5,811 nucleotides of DNA from Pseudomonadota bacterium (GTDB taxonomy: Bacteria; Pseudomonadota; Alphaproteobacteria; Micavibrionales; Micavibrionaceae). How positions within the stretch are numbered: position 1 is the stretch's first letter; each line of letters begins with the position of its first letter. This document shows positions 1-5,811 of this stretch, piece by piece. The stretch is taken from contig JACQIJ010000231.1 in assembly GCA_016198545.1 (NCBI GenBank), forward strand, positions 1 to 5,811, written 5' to 3'. The translations under genes were made by a program, and so were the position numbers. The notes beneath the pieces are model-generated. The model was not told where the DNA came from, did no database searches, and saw nothing but the letters and a program-made list of their open reading frames with translations.

Positions 1-1277
1 AATCCGGCCTGTCCTCAGTAAAAGATATATTGAAAGCCGGCGACGTCATCATGGTTGAACAGGTGACGGAAGATGGAAAAAAAGTTTACGGACTGCGGCA
101 AATTCCTAAGGTCAACGGCGCCATCGTCGCCCTTGATCCGCACACGGGACGGGTACTGGCAATGGATGGCGGATGGTCCTACGGCGAAAGTGAATTCAAC
201 CGCGCCACGCAGGCTCTGCGCCAACCGGGTTCGGCTTTCAAGCCGTTTGTCTATCTTACCGCGCTGGACAAAGACTTTACGCCGGCAACGCTTGTTCTGG
301 ACGCCCCGCTTGTAATAGACCAAGGGCCGGGCCTGTCGAAATGGCGGCCTTCGAATTATACAAAGGAATTTTATGGCCCCACGCCTCTGCGCGTTGGCAT
401 TGAAAAATCGCGCAACCTGATGACCGTTCGCCTGGCGGAGTATATCGGCATGAAGGACATCGTTGAAACAGTCAGGAAATTCGGAGTTATGGACGACCTC
501 CCGCCGTTGCTTGCCAACTGCCTCGGGTCCGGCGAAACGACTCTGCTGCGCCTGACAACCGGATACGCCCAGTTCGTAAATGGCGGCAAAAAAATAACGC
601 CCAGCTTTATCGACCGCATTCAAGACAGGCGCGGGAAAACCATACTGCAGCACGATGCCCGCATCTGCAGCGGGTGCGGGCCTTTGATAGAGTGGAAGAG
701 CCAAGCCACCCCGGAAATACCCGATACGCGGGAACAGATTGCCGATCCGGCGAAGGTGTATCAAATCGTATCAATGCTTGAAGGGGTCGTACAGCGGGGC
801 ACAGGCGTCCGCATAAAATCATTGAAACGACCGCTGGCGGGAAAGACCGGAACGACAAACGAATCAAAGGATACATGGTTTATCGGATTTTCGCCCGATC
901 TGGCCGTCGGCGTATTCATTGGCTTCGACGAACCGAAAAGCATGGGCAAAAAAGAAACGGGATCCTCTGTCGCCGTCCCCGTTTTCCGGGATTTTATGGC
1001 CGAAGCATTGAAGGATACCCCCCCTATCCCGTTCCGAATTCCCCCCGGCATACGGCAGGTGCAAATAAACGCCGAGACCGGCGCGCGCGCAAAGCCCGGC
1101 GACAAGGAAGTTATCTGGGAAGCTTTCGTCGCCGGAACCGAGGCAACTGAAAATTCCTATATCCTCGATGCCAACGGCATCAGCTATATTCCCTCTGACA
1201 GCATAGGCATCATCAATAGCGGTACAGGCAGCAACGCAGGCGCGGCAGCCACGACAGGAACAGGCGGAATTTATTGA
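1..1277 (+). CDS. mrcA: Penicillin-binding protein 1A, C-terminal half (5'-truncated by window edge)
   Basis: This is a class A penicillin-binding protein, a bifunctional inner-membrane enzyme that polymerises glycan strands and cross-links peptides in the periplasm. The frame is open from the left edge (first whole codon at 3), so the TTG at 30 is not a real start. 424 codons are visible, roughly half of a usual PBP1A. The membrane anchor and GT51 glycosyltransferase domain lie outside. The first ~35 codons resemble the end of the OB-like linker domain (KAGDVIMVEQ, then YGLRQIPKVNGAIVALDP). All three transpeptidase motifs are present: SxxK as SAFK at 231-242 (catalytic Ser 231-233), SxN as SRN at 408-416, and KTGT at 843-854. 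The stretch RATQALRQPGSAFKPF and the ICSGC segment near 660-677 match the alphaproteobacterial style from memory. The tail is a Gly/Ala/Thr-rich low-complexity end. The stop overlaps the putative mltA start. The symbol ponA is used in some species. Confidence 0.95.
   Translation, partial: SGLSSVKDILKAGDVIMVEQVTEDGKKVYGLRQIPKVNGAIVALDPHTGRVLAMDGGWSYGESEFNRATQALRQPGSAFKPFVYLTALDKDFTPATLVLDAPLVIDQGPGLSKWRPSNYTKEFYGPTPLRVGIEKSRNLMTVRLAEYIGMKDIVETVRKFGVMDDLPPLLANCLGSGETTLLRLTTGYAQFVNGGKKITPSFIDRIQDRRGKTILQHDARICSGCGPLIEWKSQATPEIPDTREQIADPAKVYQIVSMLEGVVQRGTGVRIKSLKRPLAGKTGTTNESKDTWFIGFSPDLAVGVFIGFDEPKSMGKKETGSSVAVPVFRDFMAEALKDTPPIPFRIPPGIRQVQINAETGARAKPGDKEVIWEAFVAGTEATENSYILDANGISYIPSDSIGIINSGTGSNAGAAATTGTGGIY
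1262..1268 (+). promoter_or_regulatory. Ribosome binding site for mltA (TTG start)
   Basis: AGGCGGA lies inside the last codons of the PBP1A gene, five bases before a TTG at 1274 that overlaps the PBP1A stop (TTGA, 1274-1277). This supports start/stop translational coupling. A weaker GGAA at 1282-1285 lies nine bases before an alternative ATG at 1295, so the start is not settled. Confidence 0.5.
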
Positions 1278-2443
1278 CATCGGAACTTGTTTTCATGTGC
1301 AACTTTATCATTATAATTTCCAGCGCTTGTTGCCTGATTCTTTCGGCCTGCGCAGGCCGTGCTCCTGAAGAGGCTTCGCTTCGTCTGAAACCCGCCTCCT
1401 ATGATGATCTTCCGGGATGGAACGCTGAAGATTTTGCGGGCTTTACAGATGCCTTCGGACGTTCCTGCGAACGTATCCTGAAGCAAGCGCCTGAAAAAAC
1501 CTTTGGCCCGGATGGAATCGGCGGAACCTATGGAGACTGGCAGCCGGCCTGCCGCGCCATGCCTACTGCGGACAATACAAAACTGTATATCGAACAATGG
1601 TTTAATCCCTATCTGGCGACGGGATCCGGCGCGGAAAAAGGCCTGTTCACAGGCTATTATGAAGCGTCGCTTCATGGGTCTAAGACGCGGCGCGGCTCCT
1701 ACCGGCACCCGCTTTACAAGCGGCCGGATGACCTTGTCATGGTTGATCTGGGCGAATTCCGCGATGAACTGAAAGGACAACGCATTGCAGGCCGCGTCAT
1801 TGATGCGCGTCTGAGGCCATATGAAGACCGCGCATCCATAACGTCTGGAAACTGGCCGCACAATGACAAGGTTCTTGCGTGGGTGGACAGCCCGGTAGAC
1901 TCTTTTTTCCTGCATATACAGGGATCGGGACGAATTCTGCTTGATAACGGCGAACAAATGCGTGTGGGATATGATGGTCAGAATGGACATGTCTATTATG
2001 CCGTCGGACGCGAACTGATAAAACGCGGGGAACTGACGAAGGAAAATGTATCCATGCAGGCAATCCGACAATGGATGGCCGATCATCCGGGACAGGCGGA
2101 CGAAATCATGAATACCAATAGATCCTACGTGTTTTTCAGGGAACTCACCGAAGACGGCCCCGAGGGCGGCGAGGGCGTAGCGCTAACCCCTTTGCGTTCT
2201 CTTGCCATCGACAGATCCAAAATGCCATACGGCACACCTGTGTGGCTGGACATTCCTGAACCGTCGTCAGGAGAAACCCCGTTGCGGCGTCTGATGGTGG
2301 CGCAGGATACCGGAGGCGCCATACGGGGTCCTGTGCGCGGCGACGTGTTCTGGGGTTATGGCCCGCAGGCTGAAAATATGGCAGGAAAAATGAAGGCGGA
2401 AGGGCGGTACTGGCTATTGCTACCCAAAACTGTTCGCCGATAA
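1274..2443 (+). CDS. mltA: Membrane-bound lytic murein transglycosylase A (lipoprotein)
   Basis: MltA cleaves the MurNAc-GlcNAc bond of peptidoglycan, leaving 1,6-anhydro-MurNAc ends. It normally acts from the outer membrane as a lipoprotein. Numbered from the TTG start (389 residues), a hydrophobic stretch at 11-25 ends in a textbook lipobox, LSAC at 23-26, with Cys26 as the lipidation site. From the alternative ATG at 1295 this would be Cys19; neither n-region carries a Lys or Arg, which is slightly unusual. The MltA domain follows (about 105-290), with LFTGYYEASLHGS at 124-136 and FFLHIQGSGR at 211-220. The C-terminal 3D domain (about 303-385) has its three aspartates at D313 (AIDRSKMPYGT), D345 (AQDTGGAIRGP) and D357 (RGDVFWGYG). 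By remembered alignment, D357 corresponds to the catalytic Asp308 of E. coli MltA (mature numbering). The length is slightly above the 365 residues of E. coli. It shares an overlapping junction with the PBP1A gene, so the two are probably co-transcribed. The family call is secure; the start is uncertain. Confidence 0.95.
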   Translation: MTSELVFMCNFIIIISSACCLILSACAGRAPEEASLRLKPASYDDLPGWNAEDFAGFTDAFGRSCERILKQAPEKTFGPDGIGGTYGDWQPACRAMPTADNTKLYIEQWFNPYLATGSGAEKGLFTGYYEASLHGSKTRRGSYRHPLYKRPDDLVMVDLGEFRDELKGQRIAGRVIDARLRPYEDRASITSGNWPHNDKVLAWVDSPVDSFFLHIQGSGRILLDNGEQMRVGYDGQNGHVYYAVGRELIKRGELTKENVSMQAIRQWMADHPGQADEIMNTNRSYVFFRELTEDGPEGGEGVALTPLRSLAIDRSKMPYGTPVWLDIPEPSSGETPLRRLMVAQDTGGAIRGPVRGDVFWGYGPQAENMAGKMKAEGRYWLLLPKTVRR

Positions 2444-2447
2444 CAAA

Positions 2448-2471
2448 AAGCCCCGTACGAATACGGGGCTT
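2448..2471 (-). terminator. Rho-independent terminator between convergent genes, strongest for the minus strand
   Basis: A perfect 10-bp inverted repeat (AAGCCCCGTA / TACGGGGCTT) encloses a 4-base loop. Read on the minus strand, the loop is TTCG and the stem runs straight into TTTTTG, a good U-tract. It starts 33 bases after the beta-helix gene's stop codon. On the plus strand the hairpin lies four bases after the mltA stop but is followed only by TTCCTGTCC. It may therefore work as a weaker bidirectional terminator for mltA. Confidence 0.85.
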
Positions 2472-2504
2472 CCTGTCCATTAATTCTTACAATTCCCAGC
2501 GAAC

Positions 2505-5500
2505 TTACAGCTCTTCCGACTGGCAGTTCGTCGCGTCATTGATGGCTTCCGCCATGCTGCCGCTGAAGCTGTAGTTGGTCGTCACGCCGTTCAGAGCGTT
2601 GGTGATCGCATCGCCCCAGCAGACGCTTTCCTCGCCGCCCGCCGCCGGCTCTATATTTGCCAGATCTTCAGCGCCCTGCTCGCCTTCCTCTCCGCCCGCA
2701 GCCGGAGATATGCCCGCCAGGAACGCGGCCAGGTTGCCCGGAACGCCCGGCAGACCTGTAATCGTGATGTTCAGGCCGCCCGGACCGTTATCGAACAGGC
2801 CGAGTTCGCGGAATATATCCTCCAGGTCGCCGTCGAACAAATCGCCCGGCAAGCCGAAGAAGAACAGGCCGCGGAAATCCTCATCCACGAAGTCATGGAT
2901 CATGGCTTCGATGCGATTGTACTCGCCCAGCGGGATGAAGCCGCCCGTAGAGGCCGGGTTCGTGCCGTCAAAGGTGGCATTCGTGCCATCGATGATCGTC
3001 GGGAAGCCCGGCGCCCAGAAGGCGCTGTCATCCAGATATACATAGAAGTCGGATTGGCCATTGAATACGGTCGTGCCGATCGTATTATCGACCAGGCTCA
3101 TGCCTGCGTATTCGAATACTTCCTCCTCCTCGTCGCCGTACAGGTAGAACGGCTGGAACAGGAGGCCCGTGTGGCCGCCATTGATCGTGTTCGTCGCGCC
3201 GATCATATCGATGCGTCCGCTTTCAAACAGCGCGCCCACGGGATTGTTCGTGAACGTGTTGCCCAAAACCTCGACATCGCCGCCGGACGGGCCGCCGAAA
3301 TAGAGGCCGTTTTCGCCGGAGTCGTCGACCGTGTTATTGCTGATGACCGTTCCGAAGTCGAAGGATGGGACATAGCTGACTAAGAACACTTCTTCCCCTT
3401 CGCCCTCGCTTTCCGGCTCCTCGAAGAAGCCGTTGAAGCTCAGGACGGATATGCCGTCATCACCGGAACGATCCACATCGTTGTTGTCGATCAGGAAGTT
3501 GCCGACGCCCATCACTTCGATGCCGTCATCTTCACTGTCGGATACCGTGTTGTTGACGATATCGACCACAAATCCGCCGCCAAAGCCGATGCCGAACTCG
3601 CTGTCGAAGCTCGGGCCTTCATCATAGCCGAAGAAACCGAAATTGTTCAACACATGGATGCCATCGGCGCCGAAGATGCGCGCGCCGTTATTGGCACCTG
3701 CGTTGGCAACCGTATTGGTATCGATCAGCGTATTGCCGCTGAACAGCACCTGGATGCCGTCATCTCCCGTGGTGTCGACATTGTTGCCGACGATTTCAAC
3801 GGCATAGCCGCCATAGTAACCGTCGAAGAGCTTGCGCTCCTCGCCATAAACCTGGCGGACATGGATGCCGTCGGCGCCGAAGATATCGTCTTCGCCATAG
3901 TAACCATAGTATCCATAGTAGCCGTAATCACCATAGTAAGCGTTACCGCCTGCATTGAAGACATCGTTGCCTTCGATGCGCGTACGGCCACTCTGAACAA
4001 CTTCGATGCCGTCGTCATGCGTCGTGTCGACATCATTGTCGATGATCACAACGGAGTACGGGCTGACGCCGTAATCACCGTAGTAGCCGGGACCGAACAG
4101 ATCCCCATGAACGCCGCGGACATGGATGCCGTCGCCGCCGTGATAGTCCGCATATTCGCCGTAGTAAGTACCGGCGTTGTTCACCGTATTATCGCCGATC
4201 AGGGTCGAACCCGAGTACAGCACCTCGATGCCGTCATCGGTTGTCGTATCGACGTCGTTGCCGATGATATTTACATCATAGCCGCCGTAGTAGCCTTCCT
4301 CGCCGATGAACCCGGCCAGCAGGAATTCCGGGCCACCCTCGCCGTAATAGCCGGCATAAACGTTGCGGACATGGATGCCATCGGCGCCATAGCCGTCATC
4401 ACCGCCCGAAGTCGGGAAGGTGTAATAGCCATAGTCGCCGTAGTAACCCTCGCCATAGTAGCCGTAATAGCCGCCATAGTAGGTTTCCATGCCGAAACCG
4501 GCGCGGCTCACCTCATTGTCCTCAATCAGCGTACGACCGGAGTCAACGACCTCGATGCCATCGTCGTATGTCAGATCGACATCGTTGTCGGTTATAACCA
4601 CCGCATACGGATCAAACCCGTAATCGCCATAGTAACCGTCGCTGTAACCGTCTCCGCTGACGCCGCGGACATGGATGCCGTCTGCGCCGTACCAGTCGCC
4701 GCCATTTCCGGCGCCGGAGTGATACACGTAGTTCCAGCCGATGATGGTCGATCCGGAGTTCAGAACCTCAATGCCGTCGTCGCCCGTCGTGGAAACATAA
4801 TTGTCGAAGATATTGACGTCATAACCGCCATATCCTTCGCCGTAATAGCCGGCGCCGTAATACTCGCCATCGGCAAATACGTTGCGGACATGAATGCCGT
4901 CTGCGCCGTAATAATCGCCGTAATATCCGTAGTCGCCATAGCCAGTATCATAGATGTCGTTTCCGGCAATCAGAGTGCGGCCCGAGTCGAGAACCTCAAT
5001 GCCGTCATCACCCGTATTTTCGACGTCATTGTCGAGGATTTCAACAGCGTAGCCGGCATAATACCCCTCGCCGTAGTATCCGTCGCCATGAACGCCGCGG
5101 ACATGAATGCCGTCGCCGCCATAGTAATCGCCGTAATAGCTGGCGCCGTAGTAATTTGCGCCCGCATTGTAGACATCGTTTCCTGAAATCAGCGTACGTC
5201 CGCCATAGATGACTTCAATGCCATCATCTCCGGTCGAGTCAACTTCGTTATCCGTAATTTCAACGGCATAGTAGTTGTAGTCGCTATAGGCATAATCGAC
5301 AAAGATGCCGTCGTTGCCGACATCGTACACGTAGTTGTTGCGGATGACGACATCGCCGCTGTCGCTGACTTCGATGCCGTTATAATCCATATACTCGACA
5401 TAGTTGTCGTGGATATTGACGTCGTTGCTGTCATCAACATCGATGCCGTCTTCGAACCACGTGACGTAGTTGCCGAAGATCTCTATATCGCTGCTGTCAT

Positions 5501-5811
5501 CAAACTCGATGCCCTGATCGTTGCCGCCGGTCACGTCGTTGTTGCTGACCGTGATGTTTCTTGACCCATCGAAACGGATGCCGTCGCTGCTCGGATCTTC
5601 CACATCGTTGCCGTCAATCAGGCCGTCCTGGACGTTTTCGCCGAGAATGCCCTCATTGCCGGCTCTGAGGATGTGGTTTCTGGTTACCTCAAGCCCTTCG
5701 GTATTCAGAATGTATATGCCATTTGCGCCTGCATCCTCGATATAGTTGTAATCGACGAACGCGTTCGTGTTGGAGGCGACCTCGATGCCGTCGCCGCCCG
5801 TGCGGTAGATG
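2505..5811 (-). CDS. Large parallel beta-helix repeat protein with Tyr/Gly-rich loops, putative exported/surface protein (5'-truncated by window edge)
   Basis: No function is recognised. The frame is open from the TAA at 2505-2507 to the right edge (1,101 whole codons). The GTG at 5601-5603 is internal, because 23-residue rungs continue in frame upstream of it (GGDGIEV near 5778-5798, GANGIYI near 5709-5729). No start or signal peptide is visible. Coding order: compact rungs at about 5811-5232; seven two-rung modules with YYG loops at about 5231-3560; degenerating rungs at about 3560-2935; and a non-repeat C-terminal domain (2934-2508) with the only two Cys (codons 2619-2621 and 2523-2525) and a doubled PAAGGEE. 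The rung pattern (DDGIEV..SG.TLI..N.V) fits the NosD / PbH1 right-handed beta-helix superfamily. Composition is acidic with one Lys (3831-3833). There is no terminal autotransporter barrel, no DPHE epimerase signature and no RTX nonapeptide array. An extracellular structural, adhesive or carbohydrate-binding role is inference. It is convergent with mltA and has its own terminator. Confidence 0.9.
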   Translation of the reverse strand, partial: IYRTGGDGIEVASNTNAFVDYNYIEDAGANGIYILNTEGLEVTRNHILRAGNEGILGENVQDGLIDGNDVEDPSSDGIRFDGSRNITVSNNDVTGGNDQGIEFDDSSDIEIFGNYVTWFEDGIDVDDSNDVNIHDNYVEYMDYNGIEVSDSGDVVIRNNYVYDVGNDGIFVDYAYSDYNYYAVEITDNEVDSTGDDGIEVIYGGRTLISGNDVYNAGANYYGASYYGDYYGGDGIHVRGVHGDGYYGEGYYAGYAVEILDNDVENTGDDGIEVLDSGRTLIAGNDIYDTGYGDYGYYGDYYGADGIHVRNVFADGEYYGAGYYGEGYGGYDVNIFDNYVSTTGDDGIEVLNSGSTIIGWNYVYHSGAGNGGDWYGADGIHVRGVSGDGYSDGYYGDYGFDPYAVVITDNDVDLTYDDGIEVVDSGRTLIEDNEVSRAGFGMETYYGGYYGYYGEGYYGDYGYYTFPTSGGDDGYGADGIHVRNVYAGYYGEGGPEFLLAGFIGEEGYYGGYDVNIIGNDVDTTTDDGIEVLYSGSTLIGDNTVNNAGTYYGEYADYHGGDGIHVRGVHGDLFGPGYYGDYGVSPYSVVIIDNDVDTTHDDGIEVVQSGRTRIEGNDVFNAGGNAYYGDYGYYGYYGYYGEDDIFGADGIHVRQVYGEERKLFDGYYGGYAVEIVGNNVDTTGDDGIQVLFSGNTLIDTNTVANAGANNGARIFGADGIHVLNNFGFFGYDEGPSFDSEFGIGFGGGFVVDIVNNTVSDSEDDGIEVMGVGNFLIDNNDVDRSGDDGISVLSFNGFFEEPESEGEGEEVFLVSYVPSFDFGTVISNNTVDDSGENGLYFGGPSGGDVEVLGNTFTNNPVGALFESGRIDMIGATNTINGGHTGLLFQPFYLYGDEEEEVFEYAGMSLVDNTIGTTVFNGQSDFYVYLDDSAFWAPGFPTIIDGTNATFDGTNPASTGGFIPLGEYNRIEAMIHDFVDEDFRGLFFFGLPGDLFDGDLEDIFRELGLFDNGPGGLNITITGLPGVPGNLAAFLAGISPAAGGEEGEQGAEDLANIEPAAGGEESVCWGDAITNALNGVTTNYSFSGSMAEAINDATNCQSEEL
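2628..2705 (-). repeat. Short duplicated segment PAAGGEE in the C-terminal domain
   Basis: PAAGGEE is coded at 2685-2705 and again at 2628-2648, 57 bases apart and in frame. An acidic linker (GEQGAEDLANIE) separates them. The second copy is followed directly by SVCWGDA, which carries the first of the two cysteines. It may be a flexible acidic linker between the helix and a small terminal domain. Confidence 0.6.
3893..3941 (-). repeat. 9-bp tandem repeat coding for Tyr-Tyr-Gly
   Basis: On the plus strand, units close to CCATAGTAR/CCGTAATCA recur every nine bases about five times. On the coding strand they give YYGDYGYYGYYGYYG, the loop before the sixth His rung. Tandem 9-mers allow in-frame length change by slippage. 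Confidence 0.8.
4422..4485 (-). repeat. 9-bp tandem repeat coding for Tyr-Gly loop (longest loop)
   Basis: Degenerate 9-base units (GTAATAGCC, ATAGTCGCC, GTAGTAACC, CCATAGTAG and similar) run through this stretch, with some 6-base steps. They code for YYGGYYGYYGEGYYGDYGYY, part of the 37-residue loop before the fourth His rung. Confidence 0.75.
5115..5160 (-). repeat. Tyr-Gly loop repeat in the first looped module
   Basis: Units related to CGCCGTAATAG / GCCATAGTAAT recur and code for ANYYGASYYGDYYG before the first His rung. The same 9-base flavour recurs near 4908-4945 in the second module, coding for YGDYGYYGDYYG. Confidence 0.6.
5232..5811 (-). repeat. Compact 23-residue (69-bp) beta-helix rung repeats
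   Basis: About eight consecutive rungs without large loops are visible, and the array leaves the window at the right edge. Reading in the coding direction, rung heads are GGDGIEV, GANGIYI, GNEGILG, SSDGIRF, NDQGIEF, FEDGIDV, DYNGIEV and GNDGIFV. Units are 23 residues, with one of 22. Each has the form xxxGIxV, then a DS/DG turn, a short V-x-I strand, and N-x-V. The last unit carries a small Tyr-rich insert (DYAYSDYNYY) that foreshadows the looped modules which follow. Confidence 0.85.

Larger units (their letters stand above)
3560..5231 (-). repeat. Seven two-rung beta-helix modules, alternating subtypes A and B
   Basis: Each module pairs a DDGIEV rung (core about 37 residues) with a DGIHVR rung. 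DGIHV codes lie near 5102, 4890, 4671, 4371, 4122, 3861 and 3653, a spacing of about 208-300 bp. Subtype A reads HVRGV, then YAV/YSV, then SGRT. Subtype B reads HVRNV, then YDVNI, then SGST. The order is A, B, A, B, A, a diverged B (HVRQV, YAVEI, SGNT), then a degenerate seventh module (HVLNN). The loop before the His rung is 14, 12, 9, 37, 11, 24 and 9 residues in modules 1-7. The loop after it is about 13, 18, 17, 26, 17, 14 and 23. Almost all length variation is in these loops. Confidence 0.85.

Noticed and set aside
15..764. A 249-codon minus-strand frame opposite the PBP1A gene.
   Set aside because: The plus strand carries all transpeptidase motifs in a continuous frame; the antisense protein has no recognisable features.
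3654..5186. A 510-codon open frame on the plus strand, antisense to the beta-helix gene, with hydrophobic Val/Ile/Ala-rich content.
   Set aside because: Its apparent repeats are the reverse complement of GAC/GTC/GAT/ATC and TAC/GGC codons of the minus-strand repeats. Stops are scarce only because the coding strand is biased. It has no RBS, no family resemblance, and varies where the helix loops vary.
3560..5231. A possible CRISPR array, because of regularly spaced similar blocks.
   Set aside because: Blocks are in frame, spaced at 208-300 bp, diverged in the way protein repeats are, and lack short identical repeats with unique spacers.
3725..5440. Several short minus-strand frames rich in Met, Thr and Ala in another frame of the beta-helix gene.
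   Set aside because: They are frame-shifted readings of the same repeats (ATG from the GATGG/CATGG contexts) and have no independent support.
2505..5811. An alginate/mannuronan C5-epimerase (AlgG/AlgE type) identity for the beta-helix protein.
   Set aside because: The DPHE-type catalytic signature of these enzymes is absent from the visible sequence; only the fold type is shared.
2505..5811. An autotransporter or RTX/T1SS protein.
   Set aside because: The end (NCQSEEL) is not a beta-barrel with a terminal aromatic residue, and the GGDG/GGDDG strings do not form tandem GGxGxDxxx nonapeptides. The missing N-terminus could still hold a signal peptide.

Overview
The window looks like bacterial chromosome from a Gram-negative, most likely an alphaproteobacterium. 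The evidence is a class A penicillin-binding protein whose sequence style resembles alphaproteobacterial PBP1A, joined to a lipoprotein lytic transglycosylase of the MltA family. I cannot name a genus.

Layout: bases 1-1277 (+) hold the C-terminal half of PBP1A, entering from the left edge. It includes the end of the linker/OB-like region and a complete transpeptidase domain. Bases 1274-2443 (+) hold mltA, whose putative TTG start overlaps the PBP1A stop by four bases (TTGA). The two probably form a translationally coupled peptidoglycan operon that pairs a synthase with a cell-wall lytic enzyme. The 61-base convergent gap (2444-2504) contains a perfect 10-bp hairpin terminator. Its run of T residues lies on the minus-strand side, so it mainly serves the gene to the right.

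Bases 2505-5811 (-) are one very long open reading frame that leaves the window at the right edge. At least 1,101 codons are visible and no true start is present; the GTG at 5603 lies inside a repeat array that continues upstream of it. The protein is a parallel beta-helix repeat protein of the NosD/PbH1 type. Its visible N-terminal part consists of compact 23-residue rungs. The middle part switches to seven larger modules in which a DDGIEV rung alternates with a DGIHVR rung, with Tyr/Gly-rich loops of 9-37 residues inserted on both sides of the His rung. These modules alternate between two subtypes (A-B-A-B-A-B'), which implies expansion by duplication of a pair. A non-repeat C-terminal domain holds the only two cysteines. 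The visible protein contains a single lysine and is strongly acidic, which suggests an exported or surface protein. Its function is unknown.

There are no RNA genes, insertion sequences or CRISPR arrays. The most interesting part is the minus-strand beta-helix gene, with its higher-order repeat and its Tyr-Gly loops built from 9-base tandem DNA repeats.
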